IMG/VR virus record: IMGVR_UViG_3300001472_000093
Location: 1-30,414 of that record
Length of the DNA: 30,414 nucleotides
Direction: 5' to 3' (one strand)
DNA from: a virus
The notes beneath the pieces were generated by a model. It saw only the letters and a list, made by a program, of their open reading frames with translations, ran no database searches and was not told the DNA's origin. The position numbers and the translations under genes were made by a program. Positions 1 to 6,976 of this stretch are shown piece by piece; the stretch's first letter is position 1; every line of letters begins with the position of its first letter.

Positions 1-566
1 CCATAGAGCCAGCGGTTGATAAGCGAACCAAGGTTGGCAAGGCGGAGTACGCTGAGTGGCTTGAGGATCTGGGTGATAAAACGGCCTGCAAGCAAGACCT
101 GTACGACATCTGCATGGAAAGGCGCGAGGTTGTTTCTGAGTTCATTCCCCAGCCAGATCACGGTGTTGAGCTGACGCTGTGCTGGATCTGGAATGGTCAG
201 CAGTGTAAGGGCAAACTTGACTGGCACACTGGCACTGACATTTGGGATTTTAAGACCTGTCGTGACGCCTCACCTCGTGGCTTCAGGAGCGCGATCAACA
301 CGTTCCGCTATCATCAGCAGGCTGCTTACTATCTGGCTGGCTGCAAGGCCGTGGGACTGCCCACAGAGAAGTTTTACTTCTTGGCTCAGGAAAAGGCTCA
401 CCCTTATCCATATGGCGTCTACACGCTGAGTGATGAAGCCATCGCTTATGCTGACGCCCAGAACGAGCAGGCGATGGCTGTTGGCATCAAGTGCCGTGAG
501 CAAGACCTGTACCTGCCCTACAACCAAGACGGGATCAAAGAGTTTGGCCTTACCGACCTTAACTGA
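1..566 (+). CDS. RecE-like PD-(D/E)XK exonuclease, 5' end outside window
   Basis: The reading frame is open from base 3, so the start lies upstream of the window; 187 residues are visible. The nuclease core is clear: CKGKLDW followed by IWDFKTC gives the D...DxK catalytic pattern, and YHQQAAYYL is the Q-x3-Y helix typical of RecB/RecE/Cas4-type nucleases. Spacing and wording are closest to the RecE C-terminal domain (exonuclease VIII, DUF3799 type), which degrades one strand of linear duplex DNA for single-strand-annealing recombination. A partner annealing protein (RecT or Erf type) would be expected next to it, probably left of the window; none is seen to the right. The fold is well supported. 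The exact activity is inferred. A Cas4- or lambda-exo-like nuclease is the alternative. Confidence 0.8.
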   Translation, partial: IEPAVDKRTKVGKAEYAEWLEDLGDKTACKQDLYDICMERREVVSEFIPQPDHGVELTLCWIWNGQQCKGKLDWHTGTDIWDFKTCRDASPRGFRSAINTFRYHQQAAYYLAGCKAVGLPTEKFYFLAQEKAHPYPYGVYTLSDEAIAYADAQNEQAMAVGIKCREQDLYLPYNQDGIKEFGLTDLN

Positions 567-756
567 AGAAGAGCTGGCCCAAGAAAAAGAATGGGCTGAG
601 CAGAAGATGTATCACGCTGCGCGGTGGTGTTGGAAGCGTCGGCACCATGCCACCCCAAACAACCCGCCGCATCGACGGGTCACTTGGGAGCAATGGTTTG
701 AGAAAAAGTTCGGTGAACCGCTCTTAGATTACGCTGAGCGCATGAGAAAGAAATGA
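544..756 (+). CDS. small unknown protein overlapping the exonuclease end
   Basis: This 70-residue frame continues past the exonuclease stop in the +1 frame and fills the space up to the next gene. It is rich in charged and aromatic residues (HAARWCWKRRHH, then VTWEQWFEKKFGEPLLDY near the end). I recognise no family. The start is uncertain. TTG at 544, 23 bp inside the upstream gene with AAAGAG just before it, would couple it to the exonuclease. ATG at 607 would leave 49 residues. The frame is also open further upstream, but that part looks like a shadow of the exonuclease. It ends in an ATGA overlap with the lipoprotein gene, which supports it being translated. Confidence 0.5.
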   Translation: MALPTLTEEELAQEKEWAEQKMYHAARWCWKRRHHATPNNPPHRRVTWEQWFEKKFGEPLLDYAERMRKK

Positions 757-941
757 AGTACAAAATATTATTTATGGTCTTCTTTGTTTTTGTTGTGCTT
801 CTGATGACTGCGTGTTCTACGGCAGGCGTAAGCCAGTGGGAATACTTTTCGCCAGAGAAAACTAAGTGTTACCCTCGAAAAGAAATCAAGATATGCAGGC
901 AGTATGGGCCGCACCTGATCTGCCAGTGTGCGGCTTACTAG
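753..941 (+). CDS. small phage lipoprotein
   Basis: The product has 62 residues. Two lysines are followed by a strongly hydrophobic run (residues 5-18) and a lipobox LMTAC with the lipidated Cys at 21, so export and lipid attachment in the cell envelope are expected. The mature part is about 41 residues, basic, and carries four further cysteines (KCYPR, KICRQ, LICQC), so disulfides are likely in the periplasm. It starts in an ATGA overlap with the gene before it and sits in an accessory or early-type cluster far from the lysis genes. It lacks the proline richness of Rz1-type spanins. A superinfection-exclusion or receptor-masking lipoprotein is a possibility by analogy with other phage lipoproteins, not shown here. 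Confidence 0.65.
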   Translation: MKYKILFMVFFVFVVLLMTACSTAGVSQWEYFSPEKTKCYPRKEIKICRQYGPHLICQCAAY

Positions 942-952
942 GTTGCTGAAAA

Positions 953-1162
953 TTAGTTTAGCTGCTCTCTTACAACGCGAGTTGAGTGCATCTCGCTGAT
1001 TGAAGACTCGACGTGCTCATCGAGAATAATTGCCGAGCCTTGAGAACAAAAAGACACTAAAAATTCTTTAAGCGTTTCGTTGGTTTCGTGGTGGTCGCGC
1101 ATCAATTTGCGGATCACTTCTGCATCAACGTCAAGGGTAAAATCTACTCGTACCTTCATCAT
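953..1162 (-). CDS. small unknown protein, third gene of minus-strand operon
   Basis: The product has 69 residues and starts MMKVRVDFTLDVDAEVIRKL. The pattern of one beta strand followed by two predicted helices (about residues 14-26 and 29-42) loosely resembles small ribbon-helix-helix or antitoxin-like proteins, but no diagnostic motif is present. The start is supported by GAGGAAAAG directly before a double ATGATG, the same context as the two genes upstream. The gene lies 17 bp after the 52-residue gene and ends 11 bp from the converging lipoprotein gene. Function unknown. Confidence 0.6.
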   Translation of the reverse strand: MMKVRVDFTLDVDAEVIRKLMRDHHETNETLKEFLVSFCSQGSAIILDEHVESSISEMHSTRVVREQLN

Positions 1163-1179
1163 CTTTTCCTCAGTTGGAT

Positions 1180-1338
1180 TTATGGCGTCTCAAAAGCTTT
1201 AAGTTCGCGGTACTCGCCGCCAGCAGGGTAAACGTAAAACACGGCTTCCCCATTGCGGCATAGCGCCCCAATCTCTGGGTGCGAACGCAACCACATGTGG
1301 ATGAATTCCCAGCTCATTGCGTAATCAATTTTCATCAT
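1180..1338 (-). CDS. small unknown protein, second gene of minus-strand operon
   Basis: The product has 52 residues beginning MMKIDYAMSWEF. A GTG further upstream (1389) would extend it by 17 residues. I chose the ATGATG at 1338 because it is preceded by AAGGAAAAG at ideal spacing, and because the longer form would translate a perfect inverted repeat (1377-1395). Aromatic and hydrophobic residues alternate (EAVFYVYPAGGEYREL), suggesting a small beta-rich domain. No family recognised and no signal peptide or membrane segment. It shares its leader layout with the genes on either side. Confidence 0.55.
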   Translation of the reverse strand: MMKIDYAMSWEFIHMWLRSHPEIGALCRNGEAVFYVYPAGGEYRELKAFETP

Positions 1339-1376
1339 CTTTTCCTTAATTGGTTTTCCAAGACCTTTCGGTTTCG

Positions 1377-1395
1377 GGGCGGGAACCACCCGCCC
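1377..1395 (-). other. intercistronic inverted repeat in small-gene operon
   Basis: A perfect 7-bp repeat GGGCGGG / CCCGCCC encloses a 5-base loop in the gap between the first and second genes of the minus-strand operon. No T-run follows on either strand, so it is not a typical intrinsic terminator. In the transcript it would form a very stable hairpin that could protect or punctuate the message. Confidence 0.55.
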
Positions 1396-1412
1396 AGCTC
1401 GTCAGTTGGAGG

Positions 1413-1607
1413 CTACTTTTTCTCTTCATCCCGCCTGTCTTTTGCAAAACGGTTTGCAGATAAATATGACGAATACCCGCAAGTGCCTTTGTCGAAATGT
1501 TTTTCATGAGATAGACCGGGGTTTTCGACACTGGGCCACCGAACCGTCCATCCGCCTATAGAGTTTTTATTCAGCGTTACCAGTGAGTTCTTGAATGTCT
1601 TCATCAT
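1413..1607 (-). CDS. small unknown protein, first gene of minus-strand operon
   Basis: The product has 64 residues starting MMKTFKNSLVTLNKNSIGGW and ending in a very charged tail (FAKDRRDEEKK). The start is ATGATG at 1607 with CGGAG upstream. No family recognised; composition is polar with no membrane segment. It is the first gene behind the shared 27-bp upstream element (1662-1688) and behind a leader hairpin, so it probably sets expression of the three-gene unit. It could be a spurious frame, because its sequence is not obviously domain-like, but the start context repeated at four genes argues that it is real. Confidence 0.5.
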   Translation of the reverse strand: MMKTFKNSLVTLNKNSIGGWTVRWPSVENPGLSHEKHFDKGTCGYSSYLSANRFAKDRRDEEKK

Positions 1608-1621
1608 CTTCTCCGTTAGTG

Positions 1622-1638
1622 GGGAGGGTCATCCTCCC
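1622..1638 (-). promoter_or_regulatory. leader hairpin upstream of small-gene operon
   Basis: GGGAGG and CCTCCC flank a 5-base loop, giving a perfect 6-bp GC-rich stem in the untranslated leader, 14 nt before the ATGATG start and just upstream of its CGGAG ribosome binding site. It could influence ribosome access. One arm itself resembles a Shine-Dalgarno sequence and would be hidden in the stem. Confidence 0.45.
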
Positions 1639-1661
1639 GACACAGATATAATCTCATAATG

Positions 1662-1688
1662 CCGTGTCGTTGTACACACATTTGTGCA
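1662..1688 (-). promoter_or_regulatory. shared 27-bp upstream element, copy A
   Basis: Read on the minus strand it is TGCACA, six bases, TGTACA, then A, then CGACACGG, followed by CATTATGAG and an AT-rich stretch. Copy C at 20624-20650 has the same layout: TGTACA, six bases, TGCACA, T, CGACACGG. Here a consensus -35/-10 pair is weaker than in copy C; the best -10-like string is GATTAT or TTATAT about 40 bases before the start codon. It is probably a regulator binding site within a promoter. Confidence 0.6.
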
Positions 1689-1703
1689 AAATAGTGTAAA
1701 TAG

Positions 1704-2417
1704 TTATGTGATATTTGCAGCGTTTTCTAGAAGGCGTTTCTTGTTGTAGAGCCAGAAGACCAATAAGTACCTGTCGCCGCCCTCAACGGCCAGCCCTCGG
1801 TGCATGTTGGTGAAGCTTGGGAAGATCAGTGCGTGACCGCTGGGCAGTGGGCTAAGCGTACCGTGGTTGTGAAACTCTGTGCCGCCGCCTTTGTAGTCGC
1901 CCGTGTTGAGCGGAACCACCACACTAATATCGGCACTCTCGTCGTGGTGCCAAGCGCCCTGTTGCTTCTCTTTGAGGTTGTAGTTGGCTATCTGGATGCT
2001 CGATACGTCTGCACAGTCGCGCTGGTAAAGCGCCAAGAAGATTGGATTGAGCACGTTCTGCACAACAAACCACATGGTTCGATAAAGCTCTGGCACATGC
2101 TCTCGAAGAACAATCTCAGGGATCTGCCTCAGCTCGTCCTCGTCATCGTTGGTTTCAAACGGTATCTCTTTGACCATGCTGTCGATCTCTTCGACCAGCA
2201 TCTTGCAGAACTGCCGCCTGAACAAAGGCACCTTGTAAACGTCTGGAAACACCTTCTTACAGAGCTGAGAGACGGGTGTGGGCTGCATCTTATCGACCCC
2301 CATCCTAGCCCTAAACTCGGCAATAACAGGCACAGTCTTTTGCACAGCCTCGTACAAAGGCTGGTTCACCATCCAATGCGACTGCATCGACAGCATATAG
2401 TTTTTTATTTCATACAT
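1704..2417 (-). CDS. 2-oxoglutarate/Fe(II)-dependent dioxygenase, prolyl-hydroxylase-like
   Basis: The product has 237 residues. The C-terminal half is a double-stranded beta-helix oxygenase domain. The metal triad is visible as H157-x-D159 (in AWHHDES) and H206 (in SFTNMHRG). R216 (GGDRYLLVFWLY), ten residues after the distal His, fits the 2-oxoglutarate carboxylate clamp. The GGGTEF segment with PSGHALIFPS between them is typical of the P4Hc/2OG-FeII family. It should couple 2-oxoglutarate decarboxylation to hydroxylation of a substrate; protein, nucleobase or small molecule cannot be told from sequence. Residues 1-130 are helical and not recognised. The start ATG coincides with the predicted transcription start, so the message may be leaderless; no Shine-Dalgarno is visible. 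The internal ATG at codon 8 is the alternative. Such enzymes are common in marine phages, mostly with unknown targets. Confidence 0.88.
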   Translation of the reverse strand: MYEIKNYMLSMQSHWMVNQPLYEAVQKTVPVIAEFRARMGVDKMQPTPVSQLCKKVFPDVYKVPLFRRQFCKMLVEEIDSMVKEIPFETNDDEDELRQIPEIVLREHVPELYRTMWFVVQNVLNPIFLALYQRDCADVSSIQIANYNLKEKQQGAWHHDESADISVVVPLNTGDYKGGGTEFHNHGTLSPLPSGHALIFPSFTNMHRGLAVEGGDRYLLVFWLYNKKRLLENAANIT

Positions 2418-2445
2418 TGTACAATTCTACACAATCTTGTAAAAT
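2417..2445 (+). promoter_or_regulatory. promoter for the ribbon-helix-helix operon
   Basis: TTGTAC (2417-2422), a 17-bp spacer and TAAAAT (2440-2445) form a good sigma70-type promoter with a predicted start near 2452, about 20 nt before the ATG at 2472. The -35 lies in the palindrome TTGTACAA and touches the start codon of the divergent oxygenase gene. It overlaps the opposite-facing promoter. Confidence 0.6.
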
Positions 2446-2452
2446 CCATCAA
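2424..2452 (-). promoter_or_regulatory. promoter for the 2OG oxygenase gene
   Basis: On the minus strand TTGATG (2452 to 2447), a 17-bp spacer and TAGAAT (2429 to 2424) form a sigma70-like promoter. Seven bases downstream of the -10 is position 2417, the A of the oxygenase ATG, predicting a leaderless message. It shares 22 bp with the + promoter, so both can hardly be occupied at once. Confidence 0.5.
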
Positions 2453-2471
2453 TCTTTGACAGAGAATTGCT

Positions 2472-2645
2472 ATGCAACCAGAAGAAGAGCCTGTCGAGCG
2501 TCAGCGTAAGTCGTTGGCAATCGACAAAGACACCTACGACCTGCTTCGTGAAATCTGCGCCAAGGAGCGTCGCTCTTTGATCCATCAGTTACAGCGTTTG
2601 ATTGAGGCCAAGCACCAAGAGTTGTTTTACAAGGATTACCTTTGA
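2472..2645 (+). CDS. ribbon-helix-helix (Arc/CopG-like) DNA-binding protein
   Basis: The product has 57 residues. After an acidic, basic-tipped N-terminus (QPEEEPVERQ), the stretch RKSLAIDKDTYDLLREICA gives the RHH strand (RKSLAID) and helix A. RRSLIHQLQRLIEAKHQEL gives the turn and helix B. The family dimerises, reads the major groove with its paired strands and acts as a small repressor, often of its own operon. The start ATG has only a weak AGAGAA ahead of it. The gene ends in a TTGA overlap with the next gene. It is driven from a promoter that overlaps the divergent oxygenase promoter, so it is the natural candidate regulator of that switch-like region; this is inference from position. 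Confidence 0.72.
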   Translation: MQPEEEPVERQRKSLAIDKDTYDLLREICAKERRSLIHQLQRLIEAKHQELFYKDYL

Positions 2646-2887
2646 GAAATCCTTTTAAGGCCAAAGCCGTGCCTCAGTCTTACCGCCCAGTGCTTGAGGC
2701 TAGAGAGGTTATCGAGTTGTTTGGCCGACTAACCATGCACCAGCAGGCGGCTCTTATGCGCCTAATGAGCCGTAACCTAATGATCGAGGTCGATGGTGGC
2801 GCACTCATGGGTTATGACCTTGGCTATGAGGTCGAGGGCGCTATGATCGTTGCGCGTGAGGTAGAGCCTGAACCGCTAGACGAGTGA
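2642..2887 (+). CDS. unknown 81-residue protein, TTG start, coupled to RHH gene
   Basis: The frame begins at TTG 2642, sharing TTGA with the stop of the RHH gene. AAGGA seven bases upstream supports this start, and no ATG occurs before codon 32. The middle is helical (VLEAREVIELFGRL, then HQQAALMRLMSRN) and the end is acidic (VAREVEPEPLDE). No family recognised. Tight coupling suggests that it works with the RHH protein or is co-regulated with it. Its last 12 bp overlap the converging end of the late operon at 2876, with no visible terminator between the two. Confidence 0.6.
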   Translation: MRNPFKAKAVPQSYRPVLEAREVIELFGRLTMHQQAALMRLMSRNLMIEVDGGALMGYDLGYEVEGAMIVAREVEPEPLDE

Positions 2888-5575
2888 AGCAATACCGCCC
2901 AAGTTACCCCTAGTCCGCATGGCAATCTCTCTGTCCTTGTCGAGCGGCACTATCGCAGAAGAAAGCGCAAGATCAAGGTTACCCGTTGCAGGCGCTGGCT
3001 GGGTGTCTGGGAGTGGCTCAAAAATATCCAAATCGATGGGTGATACGTTGGACTGAGGCGGAGCAACCGGATTTGGTTGATTTTCTTCATCCATAATACG
3101 AGCAGCCTCACGAGCACGCTCAATAGTTCGCTCACCCTCTGATCCTCGCACCATGCCGGTGGCAGTAGGGCCGGGGCCGAAATCACCTTCTGTAAGATTC
3201 TCAAACACCTCTTTACCGCCTCTAGCTACAGCTTGAGTGGTGAAATAAACCAAGGGCTTGACCTTGTTGATCGACTCGGCAAGCTCTTTTGCAAACGCGG
3301 GATCGATCAAAGCCTGAATCAATTGGTCTTCGTAAGCTTCCCTTTGGAACGTAAGCGTAGCTCTGGCTATGTCATCAAACCCGCGAACCAACAGGCGCTG
3401 TGGTATTTCAAACACTGCTCGCAGGGCGTTCTGAGCAACTCGGCCCATACCGGCAGTTTCTTTTTCTAAGGCCCGTTGTATGACAGTGAACGGCTGTGTT
3501 GGTGAGGAGCTTTTGGTTGCAATGAAGCTTGTAGCTTGCATTAGCTCCACTAGGTCTACAAAGTTTTGCAGCTCCTGCGGATCCATAATGGCTTTCAGTG
3601 CCTGCGCTTTCTTGCCGCGCAATTTTAAGTTTTCAGCAGATTGCTCACGAAAAATTTTAGACGCCTCACTAGACTTTACTTGCTGCTTGGTGATCTGCGG
3701 ATTGTCTCTTAAAAATTCGTTGAAGCTCTGGCGAGGGCGACCAGAAAAACCTATACGACGCAAAAAAGTATTCGTAGCGCCAAGCGGATTGGTGGTTGTC
3801 CCGATGGCGTCATCAAGCTGTGTGCGGAGCCAGTTGCCTTTCATGTTCTGCCAGACTTGCGGATCTTCAGTCTCAATCAAGCGACGCAACATACGGATAT
3901 CTTTCGGCTTGGCTTTTCCGCTAAACAATTTGTCGGTCAGGCGTATCGCTGTTTCGCCACCTATGCTCGCCGCTTTAGCGAAGTTGGTCACAATACTTGC
4001 TTCCAACGCTTGCAAATGTCCTTTTGATGGATCGTAAATTTCTGTTGCGCGTTTATATTCGGGATTCAGCCCCTTCATCCTTTCAGAAATCTGTTCTCGA
4101 ATCTGGCTGACCTCTCTTTTCAACGATCTTTGACCGTCTTTAGTCAAGCCTTCAATCAGCGGTCGAAAATCATTTTTGAGGGCGCTATGCAACATCTGCG
4201 TGTTATCTTTCAACGCCAACGTGCCTTGGTTGGTAACCAGTTGGTTTTTTGACAGGCCAGAAAAATCCGTTAAAGAATCTAAAAGTTCCTGCTTAACGGT
4301 ACGGGCCTTGCCCCTCAGATTTGGATCAGACAGATCCATCTGTAGTTGTCGGGCTATGTCACTCACATCAATTTCTAATTCAAGTTCGTAAGCATTTTTG
4401 TAAACTTGGTTTGCTCGCTCCTGTCTTTTCCCTGCTAGTTTTTTCAAAACTCGGTTGGACGCCTCGGCTAAATCGTCCTCAAACTCAAACCCAGTTTTCC
4501 CACTGAGACGGCCTTGTTTTAATTTTGTGAGAAAATCTCCGCGTAAGACTTGGTCAAAAAACTCATCAGCAGCCTCTTCTACCTGTAAGGCTCGATTGTG
4601 GTAGAAGTCCCATAGTTTTTGTGAACCCGGCTGCATCTGCATATATCTTTGCAACTGAGCTGTGTTATTAATGATTCCCTCTGCCTCGCCGCGAGTGAGC
4701 ACGACCCCAAACCTGTCTTGAGCAAAATCAATTTTTTCATCTGCTGTTTTGCCACCTTCTCGCATGATCGTTTGAAGTGCTGTTAGACCTTCGTCTCCGA
4801 CAAATTTGGACTTCACACTACCGAGGGTTTGAGCCAAACCTTTTGCGCCGAATGAGCCAAAAGGAAAAGCTCCGAATCCAGTGGCGTACATGAGATCTTC
4901 TTTGGCTTGGGCGACGTTGAGGGGAGGCCCATCAAAAGCGGCAGATATACCTAATCTACCCGCGCCCGCTGCACCGCCACCTGCTGCCGTTCCTATGCCT
5001 CCACCGGCAATAGCGCCGGGTATACCGAGAGTAAATCCACCAGCGGTCATGCCAGCAGTTCCGAGACCAGCTTCTGCAATGAATTGCATCGTAGGGCCGA
5101 CCATCCCTGCTGTGTCCATTACATCGTACTGGGGTAGCGGGTTCAGGTAGGTTCTCTCAGAGTCGCTCAACAACCCTTCTTTGAATTCTTTCACGACGCG
5201 GCCAGTGTTGGGGTCAACGTAAGCGATGTCCTCGTCCTCATCGACAAAGTAAAACTCGACTGGATCAATGCCGTCCCTTTCAAGTAAACCGGGAAACCTA
5301 CGTCGCGCTAACCATGCCAGTTGGTATGCTTGATCGTTCGACATACCGGCTAACAAAGCTGTCAAAAACCCAGATTTTTCATCCTCTTCTTTTTTCTTGA
5401 GACGATCTTCTGGTGACGGCGCAATCAATTTACGGGCTTGTATCTTCATGTTTTCAGCATGAGCAGCCTCGAACCCAGACTTTTTCAACAAGTCTTCCAA
5501 AGTGTCATCTGCGCCGACCGTATACGGTATTCCCATATACGTTATTTGTTTGGTCGCTTTGTTGGATTCTGCCAT
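2876..5575 (-). CDS. large internal-virion / DNA-ejection-type protein
   Basis: The product has 899 residues and is the last gene of the late operon. Most of it is predicted helical and charged. A marked exception is residues 156-213, a Gly/Ala-rich hydrophobic segment (AEAGLGTAGMTAGGFTLG, AIAGGGIGTAAGGGAAGAG) of the glycine-zipper type that could enter a membrane. No transglycosylase or peptidase motif was found. Size, position after the tail hub genes and a membrane-active segment within a long helical protein match internal or ejected proteins of short-tailed phages (T7 gp14-16, P22 gp7/16/20), which carry DNA across the cell envelope. The assignment rests on context and composition, not a recognised family. 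Confidence 0.6.
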   Translation of the reverse strand: MAESNKATKQITYMGIPYTVGADDTLEDLLKKSGFEAAHAENMKIQARKLIAPSPEDRLKKKEEDEKSGFLTALLAGMSNDQAYQLAWLARRRFPGLLERDGIDPVEFYFVDEDEDIAYVDPNTGRVVKEFKEGLLSDSERTYLNPLPQYDVMDTAGMVGPTMQFIAEAGLGTAGMTAGGFTLGIPGAIAGGGIGTAAGGGAAGAGRLGISAAFDGPPLNVAQAKEDLMYATGFGAFPFGSFGAKGLAQTLGSVKSKFVGDEGLTALQTIMREGGKTADEKIDFAQDRFGVVLTRGEAEGIINNTAQLQRYMQMQPGSQKLWDFYHNRALQVEEAADEFFDQVLRGDFLTKLKQGRLSGKTGFEFEDDLAEASNRVLKKLAGKRQERANQVYKNAYELELEIDVSDIARQLQMDLSDPNLRGKARTVKQELLDSLTDFSGLSKNQLVTNQGTLALKDNTQMLHSALKNDFRPLIEGLTKDGQRSLKREVSQIREQISERMKGLNPEYKRATEIYDPSKGHLQALEASIVTNFAKAASIGGETAIRLTDKLFSGKAKPKDIRMLRRLIETEDPQVWQNMKGNWLRTQLDDAIGTTTNPLGATNTFLRRIGFSGRPRQSFNEFLRDNPQITKQQVKSSEASKIFREQSAENLKLRGKKAQALKAIMDPQELQNFVDLVELMQATSFIATKSSSPTQPFTVIQRALEKETAGMGRVAQNALRAVFEIPQRLLVRGFDDIARATLTFQREAYEDQLIQALIDPAFAKELAESINKVKPLVYFTTQAVARGGKEVFENLTEGDFGPGPTATGMVRGSEGERTIERAREAARIMDEENQPNPVAPPQSNVSPIDLDIFEPLPDTQPAPATGNLDLALSSAIVPLDKDREIAMRTRGNLGGIASLV

Positions 5576-6973
5576 CTAGCTAAAGTCCGTGGTCATTTCT
5601 TCATCATCGTCGGCCATTTGCTCGCTAGGAGCTGATTCCCCCTTACCATACAGTTTATTCAAGAAACTTTGGCCGAAAGCTTTCGCAGCAGCCGGTTGCT
5701 TATCTGCTAAATCTCGTAAATTTTGCAGCTCGCTTGCATCGAAGAACGGGTTTTCTAATCTCCAATTCGTAATCCACGCACGAGCCTGACTGAGTTTGTC
5801 GGCATCTGTTTCCATGCCATTGAAAAGACCGTTCTGAACTGCAAGACCATATTCCCGTTGTATTTCCACGTTCCGATTCGCCATGCGCTGTAAAAAACTG
5901 GCTTGTTCAAGTGCGCCATAGTAAGTTGACGCTAAGCTAGGCGATGCGGCGATGAATAGCCGCATTTCCATTTCGGTGATTGCCCCTTTAGTTTGGCCGA
6001 CCAGACCCATAGCAATTCGAGTGCCTAGAGTGTTAGCCAATTCCTGAGCTGAGAAAGTCTTGTCTTCTTCTGTAAACAAACCTAACTCGGACAAAACTTT
6101 TCTGGCTTGCAAGGTTTGGCTTTGAAGCGTCCCAAAATTTTCCTCGCCCAACTCCTCGACTACGTTCAAAAACATAGTGGTCAATTGGTTCTGATTAGCC
6201 GCGTCTTCCGCCGCTTTGAATATGTCTGACTCAAGTTTCGCTAAGGCTTCCCCAGCCTTAACGTCATATCTAGTCGGTGTTCTGGGGGCTTCAACCGTGG
6301 TCGTTATGCTACTTTGCGGCGTTCTGATAAGCCTAGCACTGGGATCGTCTTCTATCGCCTTCACCTCGATCTTGTTTCTGGGATCGACGCGAACCTGCTT
6401 CCTGCCAATGACTTGTCCTTTGCTATCTTTCTCATCGATTTCGTAAACGAGAGGATCGAAAGGTTTGGCGTCTAACTTTAAACGCTCCAAATCACGTTTG
6501 TTCAAATAGTCCCTCGCTGCCGCTTCATCCGCCCGTGCAAGCTCAAAAGCTTTCAGTCCAATTGATTGATCAATCAATCTCTTGTCTTCTCGTGACTTTC
6601 TCAACCGTTCATTGAACGCAGTAAAACCTGCACCGGCAGACCTAAAAGCGCCAGCCGTCGGGTCTGCTGACAACATCGCAGCGCCGACATCGCTCGCCAA
6701 GTCAAAAAGTGTTGGTTTTTGTGGCGAGCTGAATAAAGGAGTTAGCTTTTTAACGTAATCATCGTAACGATTACTAAACATCCCAGTTTTCTCTGCGACC
6801 CCGACCTTTTGTTTCGCTTGGTCGGCTTTGAGAGCTTCTGTAATAGCAGCTTCTAATTGAGCAATGGGATCAGGCTCGTCAAACTGCTCCATGTCCAACG
6901 GCTTTAGGCCGGGAGCACCAGTGGTGTAATCGTCAAACGGGTCTATCCCCTGAACTGGCTCTAATCTTTCCAT
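5576..6973 (-). CDS. putative internal virion protein
   Basis: The product has 465 residues, mostly helical, with a proline- and acid-rich N-terminus (PVQGIDPFDDYTTGAPGL), a basic helical stretch (RLRKSREDKRLIDQSIGL) around 130-145 and a very acidic end (MADDDEEMTTDFS). The segment with GLVGQTKGAITEMEMRLF and AASPSLAST resembles a motif I have seen in helical structural proteins of marine podoviruses. It abuts the 899-residue gene with no gap and follows the 582-residue gene by 3 bp. The three are probably made together and packed inside the capsid or tail. No enzyme motif seen. Confidence 0.55.
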   Translation of the reverse strand: MERLEPVQGIDPFDDYTTGAPGLKPLDMEQFDEPDPIAQLEAAITEALKADQAKQKVGVAEKTGMFSNRYDDYVKKLTPLFSSPQKPTLFDLASDVGAAMLSADPTAGAFRSAGAGFTAFNERLRKSREDKRLIDQSIGLKAFELARADEAAARDYLNKRDLERLKLDAKPFDPLVYEIDEKDSKGQVIGRKQVRVDPRNKIEVKAIEDDPSARLIRTPQSSITTTVEAPRTPTRYDVKAGEALAKLESDIFKAAEDAANQNQLTTMFLNVVEELGEENFGTLQSQTLQARKVLSELGLFTEEDKTFSAQELANTLGTRIAMGLVGQTKGAITEMEMRLFIAASPSLASTYYGALEQASFLQRMANRNVEIQREYGLAVQNGLFNGMETDADKLSQARAWITNWRLENPFFDASELQNLRDLADKQPAAAKAFGQSFLNKLYGKGESAPSEQMADDDEEMTTDFS

Positions 6974-6976
6974 TCT

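Noticed and set aside
908-934. Perfect 7-bp inverted repeat GCCGCAC / GTGCGGC near the end of the lipoprotein gene
   Set aside because: It lies inside the coding sequence with a 13-base loop, and no T-run follows on either strand, so I did not call a terminator.
1800-2459. Long + strand frame (219 codons) opposite the oxygenase gene
   Set aside because: The minus frame encodes a clear 2OG oxygenase with all catalytic residues; the + frame has no domain features.
2876-2887. A terminator at the convergent end of the late operon
   Set aside because: The two genes overlap by 12 bp and no stem with a T-run is visible nearby.
4881-5150. Open + strand frame rich in Pro and Ala opposite the 899-residue gene
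   Set aside because: It is the antisense shadow of the Gly/Ala-rich segment of that gene and has no start signal.
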